From: Pelodera strongyloides
Taxonomy: Eukaryota; Nematoda; Chromadorea; Rhabditida; Rhabditidae
DNA: 64,000 bases
Assembly (NCBI GenBank): GCA_036852015.1
Contig: JAANDG010000270.1
Location: forward strand, 1 to 64,000
Reading direction: 5' to 3'
Positions 1-12,282 of this stretch are shown one piece after another (position 1 is the stretch's first letter; every line of letters starts with the position of its first letter). A model generated the notes under the pieces. The model was not told the origin of the DNA. It ran no database searches and saw only the letters and a list, made by a program, of their open reading frames with translations. The position numbers and the translations under genes are program-made.

Positions 1-113
1 TAATATTCATCTAGTTGTCAGTTGTCAATTATCAGTTCGGTGGTTTCGGCGCTCGGCTCTGCCAACTAGTGTCCACTGTCTGTCTCTTATCAATACTTAT
101 GTTTTCGTTTTAG

Positions 114-139
114 AACACATACACCATTGTAGATCCTAA
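114..139 (+). other. possible small exon left of the satellite
   Basis: TTTTCGTTTTAG is followed by 26 open bases and then AA|GTACTA. The exon would read eight codons plus two bases (phase 2), which matches the phase required by the exon at 11236. If real, the satellite lies in the intron between them. The stretch is very short and the donor is weak, so this is only a candidate. Confidence 0.2.
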
Positions 140-140
140 G

Positions 141-436
141 TACTAATAAGTCCGTGGTGTGGGCTGTTCTCTTTGCAGTCGTACTTTGTTGACCTAGACG
201 CCTTAGAACTTATAACCCAGTTTGTACTTTTGACGTCTACCTGAGTGTTGATTGTTGTTATGCTACTTTTTCGCGTTTCGAAAACCCTGTGGCAAGATGT
301 ACTTACTAATAAGTCCGTGGTGTGTGCTGTTCTCTTTGCAGTCGTACTTTGTTGACCTAGACGCCTTAGAACTTATAACCCAGTTTGTACTTTTGACGTC
401 TACCTGAGTGTTGATTGTTGTTATGCTACTTTTTCG
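141..436. repeat. 133-bp direct duplication at the left edge of the satellite
   Basis: A block beginning TACTAATAAGTCCGTGGTG at 141 recurs at 304 almost unchanged and runs to about 436. The two copies are separated by about 30 bp of satellite sequence (274-303). Each copy contains a TTCTCTTTGCAG acceptor-like motif. This looks like one single-copy flank segment duplicated together with the first satellite unit when the array formed or expanded. Confidence 0.85.
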
Positions 437-3400
437 CCTGTGGCAAGATGTACTTGAGGTTAAACTCATCTCGCCAATGTGTTTTCGTTTCGAAAACCCT
501 GTGGCAAGATGTACTTGAGGTTAAACTGTTCTCGCCAATGTGTTTTCGTTTCGAAAACCCTGTGGCAAGATGTACTTGAGGTTAAACTGTTCTCGCCAAT
601 GTGTTTTCGTTTCGAAAACCCTGTGGCAAGATGTACTTGAGGTTAAACTGTTCTCGCCAATGTGTTTTCGTTTCGAAAACCCTGTGGCAAGATGTACTTG
701 AGGTTAAACTGATCACACCAATGTGTTTTTGTTTCGAAAACCCTGTGGCAAGATGTAAAACTGATCTCACCAATGTGTTTTCGTTTCGAAAACCCTGTGG
801 CAGGATGTACTTGAGGTTAAACTGTTCTTGCCAATGTGTTTTCGTTTCGAAAACCCTGTGGCAAGATGTAAAACTGATCTCACCAATGTGTTTTCGTTTC
901 GAAAACCCTGTGGCAAGATGTAAAACTGATCTCACCAATGTGTTTTTGTTTCGAAAACCCTGTGGCAAGAAGTAAAGCTGATCTCACCAATGTGTTTTCG
1001 TTTCGAAAACCCTGTGGCAGGATGTAGTTGAGGTTAAACTGTTCTTGCCAATGTGTTTTCGTTTCGAAAACCCTGTGGCAAGATGTAAAACTGATCTCAC
1101 CAATGTGTTTTCGTTTCGAAAACCCTGTGGCAAGATGTAAAACTGATCTCACCAATGTGTTTTCGTTTCGAAAACCCTGTGGCAAGGATGTACTTGAGGT
1201 TAAACTGATCTCACCAATGTGTTTTCGTTTCGAAAACCCTGTGGCAAGATGTACTTGAGGTTAAACTGTTCTCGCCAATGTGTTTTCGTTTCGAAAACCC
1301 TGTGGCAAGATGTAAAACTGATCTCACCAATGTGTTTTCGTTTCGAAAACCCTGTGGCAAGATGTACTTGAGGTTAAACTGATCTCGCCAATGTGTTTTC
1401 GTTTCGAAAACCCTGTGGCAAGATGTACTTGAGGTTAAACTGTTCTCGCCAATGTGTTTTCGTTTCGAAAACCCTGTGGCAAGATGTAAAACTGATCTCA
1501 CCAATGTGTTTTCGTTTCGAAAACCCTGTGGCAAGATGTACTTGAGGTTAAACTGTTCTCGCCAATGTGTTTTCGTTTCGAAAACCCTGTGGCAAGATGT
1601 AAAACTGATCTCGCCAATGTGTTTTCGTTTCGAAAACCCTGTGGCAAGATGTAAAACTGATCTCACCAATGTGTTTTCGTTTCGAAAACCCTGTGGCAAG
1701 ATGTACTTGAGGTTAAACTGTTCTTGCCAATGTGTTTTCGTTTCGAAAACCCTGTGGCAAGATGTAAAACTGATCTCGCCAATGTGTTTTCGTTTCGAAA
1801 ACCCTGTGGCAAGATGTACTTGAGGTTAAACTGATCTCGCCAATGTGTTTTCGTTTCGAAAACCCTGTGGCAAGATGTACTTGAGGTTAAACTGATCTCG
1901 CCAATGTGTTTTCGTTTCGAAAACCCTGTGGCAAGATGTACTTGAGGTTAAACTGATCTCACCAATGTGTTTTCGTTTCGAAAACCCTGTGGCAAGATGT
2001 AAAACTGATCTCACCAATGTGTTTTCGTTTCGAAAACCCTGTGGCAAGATGTAAAACTGATCTCGCCAATGTGTTTTCGTTTCGAAAACCCTGTGGCAAG
2101 ATGTAAAACTGATCTCACCAATGTGTTTTCGTTTCGAAAACCCTGTGGCAAGATGTACTTGAGGTTAAACTGTTCTTGCCAATGTGTTTTCGTTTCGAAA
2201 ACCCTGTGGCAAGATGTAAAACTGATCTCACCAATGTGTTTTCGTTTCGAAAACCCTGTGGCAAGATGTAAAACTGATCTCACCAATGTGTTTTCGTTTC
2301 GAAAACCCTGTGGCAAGATGTACTTGAGGTTAAACTGATCTCACCAATGTGTTTTCGTTTCGAAAACCCTGTGGCAAGATGTACTTGAGGTTAAACTGTT
2401 CTCGCCAATGTGTTTTCGTTTCGAAAACCCTGTGGCAAGATGTAAAACTGATCTCACCAATGTGTTTTCGTTTCGAAAACCCTGTGGCAAGATGTACTTG
2501 AGGTTAAACTGATCTCGCCAATGTGTTTTCGTTTCGAAAACCCTGTGGCAAGATGTACTTGAGGTTAAACTGATCTCACCAATGTGTTTTCGTTTCGAAA
2601 ACCCTGTGGCAAGATGTAAAACTGATCTCACCAATGTGTTTTCGTTTCGAAAACCCTGTGGCAAGATGTACTTGAGGTTAAACTGATCTCGCCAATGTGT
2701 TTTCGTTTCGAAAACCCTGTGGCAAGATGTACTTGAGGTTAAACTGATCTCGCCAATGTGTTTTCGTTTCGAAAACCCTGTGGCAAGATGTAAAACTGAT
2801 CTCGCCAATGTGTTTTCGTTTCGAAAACCCTGTGGCAAGATGTAAAACTGATCTCACCAATGTGTTTTCGTTTCGAAAACCCTGTGGCAAGATGTAAAAC
2901 TGATCTCACCAATGTGTTTTCGTTTCGAAAACCCTGTGGCAAGATGTAAAACTGATCTCGCCAATGTGTTTTCGTTTCGAAAACCCTGTGGCAAGATGTA
3001 CTTGAGGTTAAACTGATTCTCGCCAATGTGTTTTCGTTTCGAAAACCCTGTGGCAAGATGTACTTGAGGTTAAACTGATCTCGCCAATGTGTTTTCGTTT
3101 CGAAAACCCTGTGGCAAGATGTACTTGAGGTTAAACTGATCTCGCCAATGTGTTTTCGTTTCGAAAACCCTGTGGCAAGATGTAAAACTGATCTCGCCAA
3201 TGTGTTTTCGTTTCGAAAACCCTGTGGCAAGATGTAAAACTGATCTCACCAATGTGTTTTCGTTTCGAAAACCCTGTGGCAAGATGTACTTGAGGTTAAA
3301 CTGATCTCGCCAATGTGTTTTCGTTTCGAAAACCCTGTGGCAAGATGTACTTGAGGTTAAACTGATCTCACCAATGTGTTTTCGTTTCGAAAACCCTGTG

Positions 3401-6400
3401 GCAAGATGTACTTGAGGTTAAACTGTTCTCGCCAATGTGTTTTCGTTTCGAAAACCCTGTGGCAAGATGTACTTGAGGTTAAACTGTTCTTGCCAATGTG
3501 TTTTCGTTTCGAAAACCCTGTGGCAAGATGTAAAACTGATCTCACCAATGTGTTTTCGTTTCGAAAACCCTGTGGCAAGATGTACTTGAGGTTAAACTGT
3601 TCTCGCCAATGTGTTTTCGTTTCGAAAACCCTGTGGCAAGATGTAAAACTGATCTCACCAATGTGTTTTCGTTTCGAAAACCCTGTGGCAAGATGTACTT
3701 GAGGTTAAACTGATCTCGCCAATGTGTTTTCGTTTCGAAAACCCTGTGGCAAGCTGTACTTGAGGTTAAACTGATCTCACCAATGTGTTTTCGTTTCGAA
3801 AACCCTGTGGCAAGATGTACTTGAGGTTAAACTGTTCTCGCCAATGTGTTTTCGTTTCGAAAACCCTGTGGCAAGATGTACTTGAGGTTAAACTGATCTC
3901 GCCAATGTGTTTTCGTTTCGAAAACCCTGTGGCAAGATGTACTTGAGGTTAAACTGATCTCGCCAATGTGTTTTCGTTTCGAAAACCCTGTGGCAAGATG
4001 TAAAACTGATCTCACCAATGTGTTTTCGTTTCGAAAACCCTGTGGCAAGATGTAAAACTGATCTCGCCAATGTGTTTTCGTTTCGAAAACCCTGTGGCAA
4101 GATGTAAAACTGATCTCACCAATGTGTTTTCGTTTCGAAAACCCTGTGGCAAGATGTACTTGAGGTTAAACTGATCTCGCCAATGTGTTTTCGTTTCGAA
4201 AACCCTGTGGCAAGATGTAAAACTGATCTCACCAATGTGTTTTCGTTTCGAAAACCCTGTGGCAAGATGTACTTGAGGTTAAACTGTTCTCGCCAATGTG
4301 TTTTCGTTTCGAAAACCCTGTGGCAAGATGTAAAACTGATCTCACCAATGTGTTTTCGTTTCGAAAACCCTGTGGCAAGATGTACTTGAGGTTAAACTGA
4401 TCTCGCCAATGTGTTTTCGTTTCGAAAACCCTGTGGCAAGATGTACTTGAGGTTAAACTGATCTCACCAATGTGTTTTCGTTTCGAAAACCCTGTGGCAA
4501 GATGTAAAACTGACCTCGCCAATGTGTTTTCGTTTCGAAAACCCTGTGGCAAGATGTAAAACTGATCTCACCAATGTGTTTTCGTTTCGAAAACCCTGTG
4601 GCAAGATGTACTTGAGGTTAAACTGATCTCGCCAATGTGTTTTCGTTTCGAAAACCCTGTGGCAAGATGTACTTGAGGTTAAACTGATCTCGCCAATGTG
4701 TTTTCGTTTCGAAAACCCCTGTGGCAAGATGTACTTGAGGTTAAACTGATCTCACCAATGTGTTTTCGTTTCGAAAACCCTGTGGCAAGATGTACTTGAG
4801 GTTAAACTGATCTCGCCAATGTGTTTTCGTTTCGAAAACCCTGTGGCAAGATGTAAAACTGAAACTGATCTCACCAATGTGTTTTCGTTTCGAAAACCCT
4901 GTGGCAAGATGTAAAACTGATCTCGCCAATGTGTTTTCGTTTCGAAAACCCTGTGGCAAGATGTAAAACTGATCTCACCAATGTGTTTTCGTTTCGAAAA
5001 CCCTGTGGCAAGATGTACTTGAGGTTAAACTGTTCTCGCCAATGTGTTTTCGTTTCGAAAACCCTGTGGCAAGATGTACTTGAGGTTAAACTGATCTCGC
5101 CAATGTGTTTTCGTTTCGAAAACCCTGTGGCAAGATGTAAAACTGATCTCACCAATGTGTTTTCGTTTCGAAAACCCTGTGGCAAGATGTACTTGAGGTT
5201 AAACTGTTCTTGCCAATGTGTTTTCGTTTCGAAAACCCTGTGGCAAGATGTAAAAACTGATCTCACCAATGTGTTTTCGTTTCGAAAACCCTGTGGCAAG
5301 ATGTACTTGAGGTTAAACTGATCTCACCAATGTGTTTTCGTTTCGAAAACCCTGTGGCAAGATGTACTTGAGGTTAAACTGATCTCACCAATGTGTTTTC
5401 GTTTCGAAAACCCTGTGGCAAGATGTACTTGAGGTTAAACTGTTCTCGCCAATGTGTTTTCGTTTCGAAAACCCTGTGGCAAGATGTACTTGAGGTTAAA
5501 CTGATCTCGCCAATGTGTTTTCGTTTCGAAAACCCTGTGGCAAGATGTACTTAAGGTTAAACTGATCTCGCCAATGTGTTTTCGTTTCGAAAACCCTGTG
5601 GCAAGATGTACTTGAGGTTAAACTGTTCTCGCCAATGTGTTTTCGTTTCGAAAACCCTGTGGCAAGATGTAAAAATGATCTCACCAATGTGTTTTCGTTT
5701 CGAAACCCTGTGGCAAGATGTACTTGAGGTTAAACTGTTCTCGCCAATGTGTTTTCGTTTCGAAAACCCTGTGGCAAGATGTAAAACTGATCTCACCAAT
5801 GTGTTTTCGTTTCGAAAACCCTGTGGCAAGATGTAAAACTGATCTCACCAATGTGTTTTCGTTTCGAAAACCCTGTGGCAAGATGTACTTGAGGTTAAAC
5901 TGATCTCACCAATGTGTTTTCGTTTCGAAAACCCTGTGGCAAGATGTACTTGAGGTTAAACTGATCTCGCCAATGTGTTTTCGTTTCGAAAACCCTGTGG
6001 CAAGATGTACTTGAGGTTCAAACTGATCTTCGTTTCGAAAACCCTGTGGCAAGATGTAAAACTGATCTCACCAATGTGTTTTCGTTTCGAAAACCCTGTG
6101 GCAAGATGTACTTGAGGTTAAACTGTTCTCGCCAATGTGTTTTCGTTTCGAAAACCCTGTGGCAAGATGTACTTGAGGTTAAACTGTTCTCGCCAATGTG
6201 TTTTTGTTTCGAAAACCCTGTGGCAAGATGTAAAACTGATCTCGCCAATGTGTTTTCGTTTCGAAAACCCTGTGGCAAGATGTAAAACTGATCTCACCAA
6301 TGTGTTTTCGTTTCGAAAACCCTGTGGCAAGATGTAAAACTGATCTCACCAATGTGTTTTCGTTTCGAAAACCCTGTGGCAAGATGTACTTGAGGTTAAA

Positions 6401-9400
6401 CTGTTCTTGCCAATGTGTTTTCGTTTCGAAAACCCTGTGGCAAGATGTAAAACTGATCTCACCAATGTGTTTTCGTTTCGAAAACCCTGTGGCAAGATGT
6501 ACTTGAGGTTAAACTGTTCTTGCCAATGTGTTTTCGTTTCGAAAACCCTGTGGCAAGATGTACTTGAGGTAAAACTGATCTCCAATGTGTTTTCGTTTCG
6601 AAAACCCTGTGGCAAGATGTAAAACTGATCTCACCAATGTGTTTTCGTTTCGAAAACCCTGTGGCAAGATGTAACTGAGGTTAAACTGATCTCGCCAATG
6701 TGTTTTCGTTTCGAAAACCCTGTGGCAAGATGTAAAACTGATCTCACCAATGTGTTTTCGTTTCGAAAACCCTGTGGCAAGATGTACTTGAGGTTAAACT
6801 GATCTCGCCAATGTGTTTTCGTTTCGAAAACCCTGTGGCAAGATGTACTTGAGGTTAAACTGATCTCACCAATGTGTTTTCGTTTCGAAAACCCTGTGGC
6901 AAGATGTACTTGAGGTTAAAACTGATCTCGCCAATGTGTTTTCGTTTCGAAAACCCTGTGGAAAAAAACCCTGTGGCAAGATGTACTTGAGGTTAAACTG
7001 TTCTCACCAATGTGTTTTCGTTTCGAAAACCCTGTGGCAAGATGTACTTGAGGTTAAACTGATCTCGCCAATGTGTTTTCGTTTCGAAACCCTGTGGCAA
7101 GATGTACTTGAGTTTAAACTGAAGATGTCTGCCAATGTGTTTTCGTTTCGAAAACCCTGTGGCAAGATGTAAAAAACTGATCTCACCAATGTGTTTTCGT
7201 TTCGAAAACCCTGTGGCAAGATGTAAAACTGATCTCACCAATGTGTTTTCGTTTCGAAAACCCTGTGGCAAGATGTACTTGAGGTTAAACTGATCTCGCC
7301 AATGTGTTTTCGTTTCGAAAACCCTGTGGCAAGATGTAAAGGTTAAACTGATCTCACCAATGTGTTTTCGTTTCGAAAACCCTGTGGCAAGATGTACTTG
7401 AGGTTAAACTGTTCTCGCCAATGTGTTTTCGTTTCGAAAACCCTGTGGCAAGATGTACTTGAGGTTAAACTGATCTCACCAATGTGTTTTCGTTTCGAAA
7501 ACCCTGTGGCAAGATGTACTTGAGGTTAAACTGATCTCGCCAATGTGTTTTCGTTTCGAAAACCCTGTGGCAAGATGTAAGATGTTACTGATCCAAGGTG
7601 TTTTGTTTTTTGTTTGTGTGTGTTTTTGATTTTTTTTTGCAAGATGTTAAACTGATCTCACCAATGTGTTTTCGTTTCGAAAACCCTGTGGCAAGATGTA
7701 CTTGTTACTGATTTCACCAATGTGTTTTTCGTTTCGAAAACCCTGTGGCAAGATGTACTTGAGGTTAAACTGATCTGGCCAATGTGTTTTCGTTTCGAAA
7801 ACCCTGTGGCAAGATGTACTTGAGGTTAAACTGATCTCGCCAATGTGTTTTCGTTTCGAAAACCCTGTGGCAAGATGTAAAACTGATCTCACCAATGTGT
7901 TTTCGTTTCGAAAACCCTGTGGCAAGATGTACTTGAGGTTAAACTGATCTCGCCAATGTGTTTTCGTTTCGAAAACCCTGTGGCAAGATGTGCAATGAGG
8001 TGGCAATGTAAACTGATCTCACCAATGTGTTTTCGTTTCGAAAAAACCCTGTGGCAAGATGTACTTGAGGTTAAACTGATCTCACCAATGTGTTTTCGTT
8101 TCGAAAACCCTGTGGCAAGATGTAAAACTGATCTCACCAATGTGTTTTCGTTTCGAAAACCCTGTGGCAAGATGTAAAGAGGTTTTAAAACTGATCTCAC
8201 CAATGTGTTTTCGTTTCGAAAAACCCTGTGGCAAGATGTAAAACTGTTCTCGCCAATGTGTTTTTCGTTTCGAAAACCCTGTGGCAAGATGTAAATTGTG
8301 TTAAAACTGATCTCACCAATGTGTTTTCGTTTCGAAAACCCTGTGGCAAGATGTGTAAAACTGAGGTTAAACTGTTCTTGCCAATGTGTTTTCGTTTCGA
8401 AAACCCTGTGGCTGTGGTGTGTGGAAAGATGTACTTGAGGTTAAACTGTTCTTGCCAATGTGTTTTCGTTTCGAAAACCCTGTGGCAAGATGTAAACTGA
8501 GGTAAAAACTGATCTCACCAATGTGTTTTCGTTTCGATTTGAAAACCTGTGTGGCAAGATGTACTTGAGGTTAAACTGATCTCGCCAATGTGTTTTCGTT
8601 TCGAAAACCCTGTGGCAAGCTGTATGTTTTTTCGTTTCGAAACTTGGCAGGTTAAAAAACTGATCTCACCAATGTGTTTTCGTTTCGAAAAACCCTGTGG
8701 CAAGATGTACTTGAGGTTAAACTGCTCGCCAATGTGTTTTCGTTTCGAAAACCCTGTTTCGTTTCGAAAACCCTGTGGCAAGATGTACTTGAGGTTAAAC
8801 TGATCTCACCAATGTGTTTTCGTTTCGAAAACCCTGTGGCAAGATGTACTTGAGGTTAAACTGTTCTTGCCAATGTGTTTTCGTTTCGAAAACCCTGTGG
8901 CAAGATGTACTTGAGGTTAAACTGAATGTGTTTTCGTTTCGAAAACCCTGTGGCAAGATGTAAAACTGATCTCACCAATGTGTTTTCGTTTCGAAAACCC
9001 TGTGGCAAGATGTAAAAAAACTGATCTCACCAATGTGTTTTCGTTTCGAAAACCCTGTGGCAAGATGTACTTGAGGTTAAACTGATCTCGCCAATGTGTT
9101 TTCGTTTCGAAAACCCTGTGGCAAGATGTACTTGAGGTTAAACTGATCTCACCAATGTGTTTTCGTTTCGAAAACCCTGTGGCAAGATGTACTTGAGGTT
9201 AAACTGTTCTCGCCAATGTGTTTTCGTTTCGAAAACCCTGTGGCAAGATGTACTTGAGGTTAAACTGATCTCACCAATGTGTTTTCGTTTCGAAAACCCT
9301 GTGGCAAGATGTAAAATGACTGATAAACCTCGCCAATGTGTTTTCGTTTCGAAAACCCTGTGGCAAGATGTACTTGAGGTTAAACTGTTCTCGCCAATGT

Positions 9401-10910
9401 GTTTTCGTTTCGAAAACCCTGTGGCAAGATGTAATTGATCTTAAACTGATCTCAAAAATGTTTTCGAAAACCCTGTGGCAAGATGTGGCAAGATGTACTT
9501 GAGGTTAAACTGTTCTTGCCAATGTGTTTTCGTTTCGAAAACCCTGTGGCAAGATGTACTTGAGGTTAAACTGATCTCGCCAATGTGTTTTCGTTTCGAA
9601 AACCCTGTGGCAAGATGTAAAACTGATCTCACCAATGTGTTTTCGTTTCGAAAACCCTGTGGCAAGATGTACTTGAGGTTAAACTGTTCTCGCCAATGTG
9701 TTTTCGTTTCGAAAACCCTGTGGCAAGATGTGGCAAGATTGTTAAAACTGATCTCACCAATGTGTTTTCGTTTCGAAAACCCTGTGGCAAGATGTAAAAC
9801 TGAGGTTAAACTGCAAGCCCAATGTGTTTTCGTTTCGAAAACCCTGTGGCAAGATGTAAAACTGATCTCACCAATGTGTTTTCGTTTCGAAAACCCTGTG
9901 GCAAGATGTAAAACTGATCTCACCAATGTGTTTTCGTTTCGAAAACCCTGTGGCAAGATGTACTTGAGGTTAAACTGATCTCGCCAATGTGTTTTCGTTT
10001 CGAAAACCCTGTGGCAAGTACTTGGTTTAAATGTGTAAAATTGATCTCACCAATGTGTTTTCGTTTCGAAACCCTGTGGCAAGATGTACTTGAGGTTAAA
10101 CTGATCTTGCCAATGTGTTTTCGTTTCGAAAACCCTGTGGCAAGATGTACTTGAGGTTAAACTGTTCTTGCCAATGTGTTTTCGTTTCGAAAACCCTGTG
10201 GCAAGATGTAAAACTGATCTCACCAATGTGTTTTCGTTTTGAAAACCCTGTGGCAAGATGTACTTGAGGTTAAACTATTCTCGCCAATGGTGTTTTCGTT
10301 TCGAAAACCCTGTGGCAAGATGTACTTGAGGTTAAACTGATCTCACCAATGTGTTTTCGTTTCGAAAACCCTGTGGCAAGATGTACTTGAGGTTAAACTG
10401 ATCTCGCCAATGTGTTTTCGTTTCGAAAACCCTGTGGCAAGATGTACTTGAGGTTAAACTGTTCTCGCCAATGTGTTTTCGTTTCGAAAAACCCTGTGGC
10501 AAGATGTACTTGAGGTTAAACTGATCTCGCCATGTCGCCAATGTGTTTTCGTTTCGAAAACCCTGTGGCAAGATGTACTTGAGGTTAAACTATTCTCGCC
10601 AATGTGTTTTCGTTTCGAAAACCCTGTGGCAAGATGTAAAGCTGATCTCACTAATGTGTTTTCGTTTCGAAAACCCTGGGCAAGATGTACTTGAGGTTAA
10701 ACTGATCTCGCCACTGTGGCAAGATGTACTTGAGGTTAAACTGCTCGCCAATGTGTTTTCGTTTCGAAAACCCTGTGGCAAGATGTACTTGAGGTTAAAC
10801 TGCTCGCCAATGTGTTTTCGTTTTCGTTTCGAAAACCCTGTGGCAAGATGTAAAGCTGATCTCACTAATGTGTTTTCGTTTCGAAAACCCTGTGGCAAGA
10901 TGTTCCGGAA
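274..10910. repeat. major satellite array, mixed 52/61-bp units
   Basis: Head-to-tail repeats share a 52-bp core containing CCAATGTGTTTTCGTTTCG, then AAAACCCTGTGGCAAGATGTA. Longer 61-bp units add CTTGAGGTT before the next AAACTG. Units differ at a few sites (GATCTCACC, GATCTCGCC, GTTCTCGCC, GTTCTTGCC). Each unit contains the dyad GTTTTCG-TTT-CGAAAAC, able to form a 7-bp hairpin. Both unit lengths are 1 modulo 3, so reading frames rotate every unit and long spurious frames appear on both strands. Units are regular up to about 7580; beyond that, small indels and partial units are common. No protein-coding signal is supported. Confidence 0.97.
7581..7648. repeat. degenerate T/G-rich interruption in the satellite
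   Basis: After GATGTAAGATGTTACTGATCC the array breaks into a T- and GT-rich stretch with no intact core, then resumes at AAACTGATCTCACC near 7650. It marks the change from a homogeneous left part to a right part full of indels. Confidence 0.8.
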
Positions 10911-11197
10911 GTTTTTCGAAACGAAAACACATTGGTGAGATCAGTTTTACATCCTGCCACAGTGTTTTCGAAAAGAAAACACATTGGTGAGATCAGTTTA
11001 ACCTCAAATACATCTTGCCACAGTGTTTTCGAAACAAAAAACACATTGGTGAGATCAGTTTAACCTCAAGCACATCTTGCCACAGGGTTTTCGAAACAAA
11101 AACACATTGGGGAGATCAGTTTAACCTCAAGCACATCTTGCCACAGTGTTTTCGAAACGAAAACACATTGGTGAGATCAGTTTAACCTCAAGTACAT
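10911..11197. repeat. inverted-polarity satellite tail
   Basis: From about 10911 the same satellite appears as its reverse complement (TTTCGAAACGAAAACACATTGGTGAG and so on) for about five units. These have variants absent from the main array, such as CCTCAAGCACATCTTGCC and CACAGTGTTTTCG. The polarity switch sits in TGTTCCGGAAGTTTTTCG. It joins unique sequence at about 11198. Confidence 0.9.
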
Positions 11198-11235
11198 TTC
11201 GGTCAATTATGTTAATGACAGTTTGGTGGTTGCAG

Positions 11236-12282
11236 GCATAGACCGCCTCCGATCCGCTATCCCTTCAGGGGTTGGAGGAAGTATCCTCCCCCACGTCTGC
11301 AGCAGAGAAATGTGGGTTGGCAGGTTTGGAAGAGACAACCAAGAAATGCACAACGAAATGAAATACGACGGGATATTGTTGTGAAAACGGAAGGTTTGAT
11401 CCATGTTTCCTGACCTTTTCATGTTTAGTGGGTTTGCTTTGGTTTTTAATCTCAATGTAGGTGCCAGCGATAATTGAATTTATTTTCTCCGGAAGCTTTT
11501 TGCTTATTTTTTTTACACTGGTGTTCGTTAGAACGAATTCTGAACCAGTGAGCTTAACCTGTTAACTTACTTGGATTTTGTTTCTTTGCAGATGTGAATG
11601 CGAGTGGTGACATGTGGAAGGAAGATGAATCGAATAACAATAACAACACCCCATATAAATCACTAACACCCGAGCACCCCATAAAGAGTAGGAGAGTTTG
11701 TTTGCGGTAGTAGTCTATCATGCTATATAATTATGCATAGTGTCGTCTAGCATGAAGCTTTCTTTTTATAAGCAACGATTGCGTGGAGCTTCAAAGAAGT
11801 AAATGGTGTGTTGTGAAGTGAAGGAGTATCTTGTGTCTTTTTAGCCGAGCTTGATTCCAATTACGGTCACTTGGAGTGGACGATCAACGACGATTGGGAC
11901 GCAGACGAGGATGCGACAAAATGCAAGTTTTTGTTGTTATTGTTCCTTTTCATCAATGTCTGGTGTCAGTTGTGGTTCAGGTTTATCACTTTTCTACCGT
12001 GTACTTCTGAACTTCTGATCTCTGTACCCTCATCTGTAAGTCTCTAACATTGTTAAAGAATCTGAAGACTTGCCCCTCCTTAGATAGCTGCAGGGAACTT
12101 TATATTATGTGATCATGTAAGGTTTTTGTTTAAATTTGTAGTTCAAGACTTTAAATGGAATTATTTACCCATTTGACTTTAAACGTGCTCCATGAAACAT
12201 TGTGTGTTGGTTACAGGAGCGAGTGTGGAAATCTGTATCTGATGGTTGTCGTCGGAGTGGAATTATGAGTCCGCGGCAATAG
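11236..12282 (+). CDS. 3' five exons of an unrecognised gene (5' end not seen)
   Basis: Function not recognised. Predicted exons are 11236-11393, 11592-11687, 11845-11922, 12094-12116 and 12217-12282, ending in TAG at 12280-12282. All phases agree. The first exon needs two bases from an upstream exon, so the gene starts left of this point, in or beyond the satellite. The encoded C-terminus begins basic and Pro/Arg/Trp-rich (HRPPPIRYPFRGWRKYPPPR), then becomes polar with an Asn run, then acidic (NDDWDADEDATK), and ends in MSPRQ. The third intron would use a GC donor (T|GCAAGT). Without that splice the frame continues through a hydrophobic stretch to a TAA near 12050, a possible alternative end. 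No signal peptide or known domain is visible in this part. Confidence 0.55.

Noticed and set aside
274..10910. CRISPR-like array
   Set aside because: Units are contiguous near-identical tandem repeats without unique spacers, in a eukaryotic genome.
263..10938. Many open frames of 60-170 codons on both strands with repeating MPQGFRNENTL-type or CFRFENPVARC-type peptides
   Set aside because: They are translations of the satellite. Unit lengths of 52 and 61 rotate the frame each unit, both strands are equally open, and there is no start or splice context.
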